Assembly: GCA_963855995.1 (NCBI GenBank)
Contig: OY979716.1
Location: 46,395,213 to 46,459,212 of the forward strand
Source of the DNA: Muricea muricata
Lineage: Eukaryota; Cnidaria; Anthozoa; Malacalcyonacea; Plexauridae
DNA: 64,000 bases
Direction: 5' to 3'
Shown one piece after another: positions 56,043 through 64,000 of this stretch. Numbering within the stretch: position 1 is the stretch's first letter; the number at the start of each line of letters is the position of its first letter. The notes beneath the pieces are model-generated. The model saw nothing but the letters and a program-made list of their open reading frames with translations. It had not been told where the DNA came from and did not search any database. The translations under genes and the position numbers were made by a program.

Positions 56043-59000
56043 ATGATAAAAACTGGTGGTGGTAGTGATGAAACAAAACGACTAAGAGAGGCCGAAAAGA
56101 AAAAGAAAGAAAAGCGAAATGCAAAGCGTATGAAGTATTATCACGAGAACAGGAAAGCATAAATCACAAGCTTCGTGAAAAGCGTGCGGAGGCAAAGCGA
56201 TCGAAAGCGGCTGCCCACCAACAGGTTGATGATTCCAATACAGCTTCCCATAGCAATTGTAAACCCAAGAAATACGACTGGGCGCTGTATAAACGCAATC
56301 AACGAGCGAAGGCTAAAGAGGAGATGAAGAAAAAGGGAAAAGGTAAGCGCACACGTAATGATTCTGGTACCGCGTTTCCTACAAGGATGTCAAAGAAGCG
56401 AAGAGTAGATTTAGTAAAATCACATCTGCCAGAAAGTTCGGCGAAAAAGGTAGTTGTGGTAGCGACTTTAATCGAAAGCCCTATGACAAGAAAAGGTCTG
56501 CTGAGAAAGGGTCTTATTTCCACAGCAGAAAAAAATGACGAAGCGGATGTCGCACTAACTGTGATGCGCGATACAAGAGAGGCAATCAACGCTACAATGA
56601 TTCTCGGGCTGCCACTCAGACAGCACTTGGCTTTCTCTGTGGAGATAGAGTTAAAAACAAATGAACAAAAAACTAAAGTCTCAAAAATGCTTAACATCAA
56701 CCGAAAACGTGTGCGTAGAGCATATAATCATCGAAAAAAGGTGCTAAAAAGCGAAAAATCGTGTTGGACATACATCGAACGGCGAACCAGAATAGATACT
56801 ATTCCCGCTGAGCATCGGAAACTAGCGCACGACTTTTGGGCTAGTCCTGACATTTCGCGGACTACTCCAAATAAGAAAGATATTGTTCGGAAAAGACTAG
56901 CACCCAAAACATACGTAGTTCATTCAAAGCAAATCCTCGAAAAAACGCAAACTGAAGCCTACGTGGAATTCAAGACAAAGTATCCTGAAATCAAGATGGG
57001 ACGGCGTATGTTTGAGAGCTGTAAACCTTTCTACACTGCCATGCAAGATCACAAGACCGGGTATCTTGTTGTTGCCGCATATACGTGGAAACAAGGATGG
57101 TTTTCCAGTCGTGTATGGAATTTAGAAGACAACTTAATGATCAACTTCCAGAAGAAAAGCACATCGTGTACAAGCATGTGAGTGATTTAGTGAATGAAAC
57201 GCTATGCTTCAAAATAACTGAAACTGCACCAATTGTGAAGTGGAAAAAGTTTGAATATGTAGTCATAGGTGTCAATAGTGACAATTCAGGAAAGAAGAAA
57301 CCTCAATTGGTCGATAAATCAACGACGCCAGGTGAAATGTTTTCGCACTTCAAGAATCTTTTAAAAACGTATCCTTCCCATCAGTTTCGGGCTAATTGGC
57401 AAAACCAGCAGCTGCGTGAATTGGTCGAGAATTTGCCTGTTTGCCACACGGTTGCTGTTCACGATTACTCTGAAAACTATATGTGCTCCATGCAAGATCA
57501 GATGCAGTCGCTATACTTCTCCCAAGTACAAGCATCCATTCATATTACCATTTTGCACCGTCACGCCCTACTAGGCATAGATGGAATCGAAAGCCCGGAA
57601 GAAAATCCACTTATTATTACCGAACATATTTTTGTGATCTCGTCTGACTGTAAGCATGACCACCACTCTGTGCATAGTGCTCGGAAACTCATGGATGGTT
57701 ATCTCAAGAAAATGGGTATGAAATATCAAAAAGGTTTTATATTTTTATAGCTTTAAATAGTTTATATAGCTTTAAATGCGCCAGGCACGGTTAGGAACGT
57801 TCTATGCACACTCTCTGTACTTTATGAACGTTTATATAGCTATATATTCTTAGAGTCTGCGTTGATGTGCTTAAATTGTGCCAGGCACGGTTAGGAGCTT
57901 TTGTGCACGCTCTCTATACTTTATGAACGTTTATATAGCTGTATATTCTTAGAGTCTGCATTGATGTGGTTAAAGTGTGCCAGGCACGATTAGGAACGTT
58001 CTATGCACGCTCTCTGCTTTATGAACGTTTATATAGCTATATATCCTTAGAGTCTGTGTTGATGTGCTTAAAATGTGCCAGCCATGGTTAAAAACTTTCT
58101 ATGCACGCCCTCTATACTTTATGAGCGTATACATAGCTATATATTCTTAGAGTCTGCGTTGATGTGCTTAAACCCACAACAATTTACAGGGTATAACCTA
58201 AAAATGATGCACGAGTGGACGGATGGGTGTTCCGCACAGTACAAAAGCCGCCACTGTATGGGAAACGTTGCACAATCATCTTCGGATTTTGGTTACGTAA
58301 CGGTCTGCAATTGCTTTGAAACGTCCCACGCCAAAGGTCCGCAAGATGGTGCTGGTGCAAACCTCAAACACCAAGCAGACATGGCAGTTATCAAACGACA
58401 GGTATGTGCGCATCCTAAATTAGATTTTACATTTGCACACAATATTTAGATTTATTGCTCGTCGGCTTTTAGGTGTCTGCGTTTGAACACTTGTTAGTTA
58501 AAGTTTTCATCTTCTGACCAGTGGCAAAGTCAAGAACGTTTTATTGACAATGATTGCCGGGGGACCTTTATGCGGAATTCTGATTTCCAGTTTCAAGTAG
58601 ATTTCTGATGTGAGGGCAAGGGGTCTATGAGGGTCAAAACACCTTTTCCTGACTAATTCAGCAAGTTATGTTCTGAAAAAGCTTCACAGTAAATGCAATG
58701 TTTGCATTATGCAATTTGGAATTGCCTACATCTATAACTGTTGATGGAATTCCAAATTTGTAGAATTCCAAATTACCCAGTGGAATCAATGCACTTATGC
58801 CAATTTTGATTTATATGTTAACTATGCAGCCTTTTGTGATATTGAATTGTCGATTCCTGAGAAAGTTTTAAAATTATTTCTTTTAACATGACTATTAATA
58901 CAGGTCATCATCAGAAATGCAAAGGAGCTGTACAAATTTGCAGAGAATGCAATGAAGGAGCCTGCACCATCACGATACCAATCAGAATGTGTCAAGGTGA

Positions 59001-59647
59001 AACGCAGAATTTTTTTCTACGATGACAATATACTGCGCAACCGTAGAGATAGGTACTTCAAGGAAATAAAAGGGAATCGATCAATTCATGTGGTAGTGTC
59101 TGCAGATGGCGGTTGCAGTGTTAGTACCAGACAACTTTCCTGCCACTGCGATGCATGTTTAGATTGCCAATATGAATCATGCCAAAATTCTGCCTTCGTT
59201 GGCGAATGAGAAGAGCAGGAATATGCACGTGAAGATGGCCATTATCCCGCTGTCGTGACAAGAAGTGGCATTTGTACAACGTTGGAAGCAATTAAAAACC
59301 TAGCAACAAAACATGCAACAGTTGCCATTGCTTCTGCTGACCGAGGTGAAGATTACTATCTCCTTCAAGTAACTGGCGACGGGCCGGAAATTTTGTCGAA
59401 AGAAGAAACAGATGATTGGGGGGCTACATACCCACCAGGTGCAGAAATCATTCGCGGATGGTTCCTTACTCGTAATGGAAATACCAGATCATCCTATCGA
59501 TACAAGCTCGTTGTAGATAAAAAAGCCGTTGTGTATGCAGCAACAGTAAGGTATATTTGCCCAGAACTGAATGTATCCGGAAAACATACATATCAAATTT
59601 CGGAAGAGTTACACCTAGATATTTTGCAGTCTTTACATGGATTTTGA
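56043..59647 (+). pseudogene. transposase-like gene of an unnamed invertebrate family
   Basis: Four exons: 56043-57714, 58190-58401, 58904-59647, with a frame change inside the first. The N-terminus is highly basic (EAEKKKKEKRNAKRMKYYHE) and changes frame near 56,155. Then come KRVRRAYNHRKKVLKSE, LAPKTYVVHSKQILEKTQTE, a frameshift near 57,050 and a Cys cluster DRVSCCCRIYVE. The centre has FRANWQNQQLRELVENLP, AVHDYSENYMCSMQDQ and VISSDCKHDHHSVH; exon 2 has MMHEWTDGCSAQYKSRHCMG and AKGPQDGAGANLK. The conserved acids in DYSENY, SSDCKHD and WTDGCSAQYKS could form a DDD/E site (inference). The C-terminus has CHCDACLDCQYESC, then TGA at 59207, then an open tail. I know the pattern as a repeated uncharacterised invertebrate family. 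The three exon blocks as listed are joined by phase-consistent introns. Confidence 0.6.
57776..58170 (+). repeat. ~118-bp intronic tandem repeat, about four copies
   Basis: Each copy has GTGCCAGGCACGGTTAGGAA, TATGAACGTTTATATAGCT and CTTAGAGTCTGCGTTGATGT. The array fills most of the intron between 57,714 and 58,190. Confidence 0.85.
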
Positions 59648-60583
59648 AAGTATTGTATATTATATCCAATGTTTATATAAGTGAATTCAGATGTATTCAT
59701 TTTATTGTACCAATTAAATCGTTTAAAGCCCAGCAAATGGCAACTTAGAATTTAATCGATAGAAATTAATCACTGCATAAAATAAGCAGAAACGTTACAG
59801 AAAATAGATGCCACAAAGTAGTTTTTGTGTTTCCTTTTTCTAAAGAAATGAAGGTCATTTGTTGGGCTTTAGTTTAGCTTAATTTAACCACAAGGGATTG
59901 ACAACTTTATGAATATAATGCTAAACGTTGTTATTGGTCATAAATTTGTAAATCGCACTGCCGTACGCAAATGTAATTGCCATCAATTAATGAATCAAAA
60001 TTTCCATAAAACTAGTGAGTACGTTCGCTAATCGCGATGTGATTTACTAAATCGCAAATGCAATGTTATTTTAAATTAAAACGCATTTACGTTCTCATTA
60101 ATTGGGAATTAATAAATCGCAAATATCCATGTATATAAGCTACAGTATACAGACTGCACGCAGGTAATACATTAACTGCATGGATCAATTGTAGAGACAC
60201 ATATTGTTTAAATAATTGTTACGTATTCCAAATAAAATAACTTTATAGTACTAACTATATGCAATCATAGCATCCCCACTTATAGTATGAATATAGCGAA
60301 AACAGTTCAAATGACGTGTTTAGAGCTTTTTATATGAGGCTGCGTCTGGCCAGGCGAAAACGGGCTGATTTTTTTACACAAATTATGCCACACTCTGTGT
60401 GTTATAAATAATAAATACTGTTAATATAAAGTACATTTTCCTTTTTTAAGAAGTCGTTTGTTTCTTAAGTAGTTGTAATAAGGCTTTTGTGGCAAAAATT
60501 AAGCCCTATATATATATATATAAAGCCTCTTAATAAAAAATATTATGTTACGACTTTAATTCAAAAACGTTATATGCTGGTCT
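59648..60583. other. convergent spacer
   Basis: AT-rich 3' region between the transposase-like gene and the minus-strand two-exon gene. A TA repeat lies at 60,509-60,522. Confidence 0.45.
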
Positions 60584-61510
60584 TCATTTGTCTTTGGAAG
60601 AACAGTACTTTCTCAAATGACTGTTCATTGCGTTTACAGCATCACTCCACGATTCGTTTGAATAAATTGCCTCGTAGCCTTTTTTAATTTTTGCCAAAGT
60701 TTCTATTTTTAAGCCTTTCGATTTACGACCTTCCCCGTACACAGTACAGTTCATGCGCTCTTCATACGTTGTGTATGTCTTCAAAAGAATCACTGCGAAA
60801 TGTGCATTTGTTGTCCTTTTTTTCTTTGAGTTATTCAAAGCTTCGAGTTCTACAGTTGTTAGTTCTTTTGTGCACATTTTTTGGCTAGCAGGCGTCATAG
60901 TTGAGGATGCATTATATAAAACCGTTGTTTTTCAAGCAATCAATAATCAGACTTTGCGATTTATAGTCATCTATAGTTATGAAATAACAATTAAACAAAT
61001 TCATAATTACGCCGTGGCTTGATCAAGTTTAATTACTGCCGCCGATTAAAAACCTTTCTATTTATCTGGCAAAGATAATCTTTAAAAACTACATGTTGTC
61101 TAAGGCGAGTAAATCAATTCAAAGGTAATGTTAATAAAATTCAACATGAATCCATATCCATGAATCAATACACACTCCTTCCTTCTGTGGTAACTTTTGT
61201 GTTTTTGGCATGCATGTATATATGTATGACATGCAAATCTATTTTATTACCATTGTTACATATGTATGCCAAAATGTATATTTAGTCAACACATTTATAG
61301 TCACATACCTTCTAAAAAGATGATTTTAGCTGGTACATTTGGATTTTTTCGATCCCAATACAGCTGAACCATCTTTCCTTCACGAGCTTCCCCCTCTTTG
61401 ATGGACGATGTCTTACATGGCTCCAGTGAGTTATCAAGCGGGAAGAAAAACAACGCGAATTTTTTTGGCTGCAAACTGGCTATTTGCTGTCTCAACGTAG
61501 TCATTTCCAA
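60584..61510 (-). CDS. two-exon accessory gene of unknown function
   Basis: Exon 1 (61510-61309) begins MEMTTLRQQIASLQPKKFAL with FFFPLDNSLEP, IKEGEAREGKMVQLYWDRK and AKIIFLE. A GTATGT donor joins at phase 1 to exon 2 (60849-60584), acceptor TGTAG, which continues ELEALNNSKKKR, a charged helix and KIETLAKIKKGYEAIYSNES, ending SSKDK. About 155 residues with no internal stop. The first exon has the feel of a small beta-rich domain (VQLYWD, PAKIIFL). I do not recognise the family. It faces the transposase-like gene at 56.0-59.6 kb inside the same repeat-bounded unit, so an accessory role is inferred. Confidence 0.55.
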
Positions 61511-62737
61511 TGTCGTCTTTATTTATACCTCGACTTAAAAAATTCTTTTAGTTCTGTATAGGTAACACGTTTTGAGCATTTCTATCGAAAAGCTGATTTT
61601 GTCAGTGAGTTTGACGGTCCGCCAGGCCACTCCGCCCTTTCCTTATTATCTACACGTTCCTTACTTGTATCATGCTTGCATGGTTGCCAGACAAACATAT
61701 TTTGCGTAAGCGCTAATGAACTTAAAACAAACATGCAAAGAGGAAGTGATATAATGACACACAATCCATATTTATGTCAGTGAAATCGAAAAAAAGCCTG
61801 GAAATCTATACCCCCTCCCCTAACAGTCTAACTTCAAAATATTTCTTGGTGTCACTCGTCATCCTTTGGCTCTGTGTGACTATAAATCAAAATATATAGC
61901 TCATGGCTCTTGGAGGCAAGCGGCAAAGTACGCATGCCAAGACTCGAGTTACGTTGCGTCGTTGCCATCTTGCCCATGTCCTGTCGTGCTGCACATTAAT
62001 ATTTTTTGTAATTCCTGACAGAGATTGTCAAACAAATGTGATATTTACTTATAACACTCCAATGTCAAAAATACTGCACATTTTGCCACTATGTTTCTTC
62101 CTATATCTAGTTTGTCACGGATTACATCCCTGTATGCAAGTTTCGTTCGTGTGCGCCGAGCTTAATACAGCTGGCTATATCGCCGTCGACGATAAATATA
62201 TGTACAGGTACTTGATCTGAACTTCACGAATCATAATTATCTGACAAATATGACGATAAATTTTGTATGATACAAATTCAAGTTAAAACAACATCAACAC
62301 CAAACTAAATCGCAAGATTTACATATAATTTACAAGTTGACAATCGGACAAATTTATTTTGTATCAATTTTGGTAACAATAGTATTATAAAGCGATTCGA
62401 TTTGTTAATCGTTATACTTTTATATACAATAACATTGATTGTAGTAATGCAATAATGCCACAAACAGTGGTTCGCTTCTGCTTTCCAAAGGCACGTGGTA
62501 ACGCACGCTCACGCACAGAGATGAACTTAAAAACTGTGCCGGTCGGCACATGCACATAGTTTTTTCAATAATGTTAGCTTGATCAACAGCGTGCCTATAA
62601 CAACTTTAGGCACGGTCTATCGTGCCACTACCGTGCGTAGCCGTGCTAAGAATGTGCGTAACTGTGCTTTACGCACGCTTACGAACGGTAGACCGTGCCT
62701 GTTACGGCTTTGGGTATCAACACCGTACACGTAGCCA
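61511..62737. other. upstream region of the accessory gene
   Basis: No supported gene. 62,490-62,720 is dense in GCACGGT/ACCGTGC-type motifs, related to the motif repeated in the intron at 57.8-58.1 kb. Confidence 0.4.
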
Positions 62738-63093
62738 ACACAAACACGACACATGAAATATGAAACCCGTAATTGTTGAAAGAGTGCAGACAAAGAAAAC
62801 AAAGCGCGGCTATTGCATACGTAAAGGGTGTACATCACGGGGTGTTCGTCCAATCAGAGCGCGGCTATAGTGTACATCACGGGGTGCGCGTACGCAGTTC
62901 AACCAATCAGAGCATAACTATAGCGTATGTACGGTGAACGTCACGGGGTGTATGTACGCTTTTCGACCAATCAGAGCACGGCTATTGTGTACGTCACGGG
63001 GTGTACGTCACCGGGTGCACGTACACTGTTTGACCAATCAGAGCGCGGCTATAGCGTACGTCACGGGGCGTGTGTACGCTTTTCGACCAATCA
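62738..63093 (+). repeat. direct repeat with CCAAT and CRE-like tandem units, right copy
   Basis: The first ~175 bp match 54,768-54,940. The array then continues with further units of CGTCACGGGGTG, GTACGC-TTTCGA and CCAATCAGAGCGCGGCTATAG. Five CCAATCA boxes are present. Short ORFs here are by-products of the repeat. Confidence 0.85.
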
Positions 63094-63184
63094 TAATCTC
63101 GCATACTAATTAGTGCGGTATCCTGTGGAGGCTTGCACACCCCTCTGCACATCCCCGCACACCCCTAAAAAAGGGGGTTGATTG

Positions 63185-64000
63185 GCCTTTATAATACTAC
63201 TCCTGATCTTCGGTATTAACGCCGCCTCCGAAATCTTTCAGAATGAAATTGCTAAGCTACTGGTCGGACTACCCGATTGCAAGAACATCTCCGACGACAT
63301 TATTGTATATGGTCGAGATGAGAAAGAGCATGATGAGAACTTGTGTCGTGTACTTCCCCGTTTGAAAGAGAACAACGCCAAGTTAAATCGTGAGAAATGC
63401 TCCTTTTGCCAACGCCAAGTGGTATTCTTTGGTCACACATTCAGCTCAAAGGGAGTCCAAGCCAATCCGAGCAAGATCGAAACCATTAAGAACATGCAAC
63501 CACCCAAAAATGCCAGTGAAATAAAATCACTTCTTGGTATGACCCAGTATGTCTCCCGTTTTATTCCGAACTACGCATCCATCACTGCACCTCTACGTAC
63601 ATTGACCCACCAGAATGTCACATGGAAATGGCAAACTGAACAGGAGAATGCCCTAAAGAATCTCCAGCACGAACTGACAAGTGATCGTGTTGTGGCTTAC
63701 TTCGACCAATCAAAGTCGACTACAGTCTTTGTCGACGCCAGTTTATCAGGATTAGGGGCATTGTTAACCCAAGATGGTTGAGTAATCTCGCACGCCAGTC
63801 GTGCACTCTCCTCCGCAGAGTCCCGATACTCCCAAACCGAGCGAGAAATGCTTGCTGTCATTTGGTCCGTCGAGCATTACCACCTATACCTCTATGGTGC
63901 AAAGTTTACTGTTATCACTGACCACAAGCCGTTGCTTGGAATCTTTAAAAGCCAGAAACCAACGTCAACACGGATCGATTGCTGGAAGCTAAGATTGATG
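63185..64000 (+). pseudogene. 5'-truncated Ty3/gypsy reverse transcriptase and RNase H
   Basis: Begins abruptly with FGINAASEIFQNEIAKLL, the end of the RT palm, followed by NISDDIIVYGRDEKEHD, FGHTFSSKGVQANPSKI and LLGMTQYVSRFIPNYA (thumb), then RNase H with VFVDASLSGLGALLTQDG and, after a TGA at 63779-63781 in the same frame, SHASRALSSAESRYSQTERE and ITDHKPLLGIF. The fragment runs off the right edge. The first catalytic part of RT (LD-SGYHQ region) is absent, and no LTR is seen to the left. The abrupt start next to C-rich DNA (CACACCCCTAAAAAAGGGGG) suggests a truncation or rearrangement point. Confidence 0.85.

Noticed and set aside
61903..62220. Hydrophobic plus-strand ORF as a membrane protein
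   Set aside because: No homologous pattern, no splice context and low-information composition; it is likely a chance frame.
54768..63093. LTRs around the 56-61 kb genes
   Set aside because: No primer-binding site or polypurine tract adjoins the direct repeats, and no reverse transcriptase lies between them.
62927..63109. Small ORF over the CCAAT-rich array
   Set aside because: Its sequence is internally repetitive because the DNA is tandem repeated; there is no homologous protein pattern.

Overview
This is a eukaryotic nuclear window made almost entirely of transposable elements. Genes have short GT-AG introns (one looks GC-AG), the sequence is AT-rich, and the mix of BEL/Pao and DIRS retroelements, Ginger, P-element-like, THAP-transposase, TTAA-target and mariner elements fits a non-bilaterian or other marine invertebrate, most likely a cnidarian. 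That host call is inference. No ordinary single-copy host gene, rRNA or functional tRNA was recognised.

Layout. 1-5.3 kb: a convergent pair (an unknown plus-strand C-terminus meeting a minus-strand CXC / RG-rich / P2X7-ballast-like gene split by a 254-bp MITE), then a decayed multi-exon transposon-type ORF. 6.0-7.0 kb: a mariner-like element with ~210-bp inverted ends. 7.44-31.47 kb: one large DNA transposon (T1) with 8-bp target duplications, long TIRs, a ten-exon THAP-domain transposase and a convergent P2X7-ballast-like gene. T1 is full of later insertions: a hAT-like MITE in the left TIR; a BEL/Pao element inside transposase exon 9; a long-TIR element T2 (18.86-27.89 kb) that itself holds a TTAA-flanked element T3, a nearly complete DIRS element and a palindromic element; and a 3-kb insert in the right TIR carrying a DIRS-type gag/RT fragment plus a 38-bp satellite.

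31.5-45.3 kb: fragments of P-element-like transposase on both strands. The plus-strand copy is split by a Ginger1-type transposon (36,867-41,665, CCGG duplication, TGTNR ends) carrying an integrase remnant, a Ulp1-like protease, a PHD-like finger and a tandem hairpin array built from its own terminal motif. 45.3-51.3 kb: a BEL/Pao element on the minus strand, complete in structure, with CAATT duplications and frame breaks. 51.3-54.4 kb: AT-rich, repeat-rich DNA with microexon-like repeats and simple-sequence hairpins. 54.8-63.1 kb: a second unit with a multi-exon transposase-like gene of a family I cannot name, a convergent two-exon accessory gene, and flanking direct repeats rich in CCAATCA boxes. 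63.2 kb to the end: a 5'-truncated Ty3/gypsy reverse transcriptase.

The recurring theme is a main plus-strand gene facing a small minus-strand accessory gene. In three cases the accessory protein carries the cysteine-rich P2X7 C-terminal (ballast) type domain. Most genes carry stops, frameshifts or insertions and are probably dead. The apparently intact ones are the DIRS tyrosine recombinase and the small two-exon gene at 60.6-61.5 kb.
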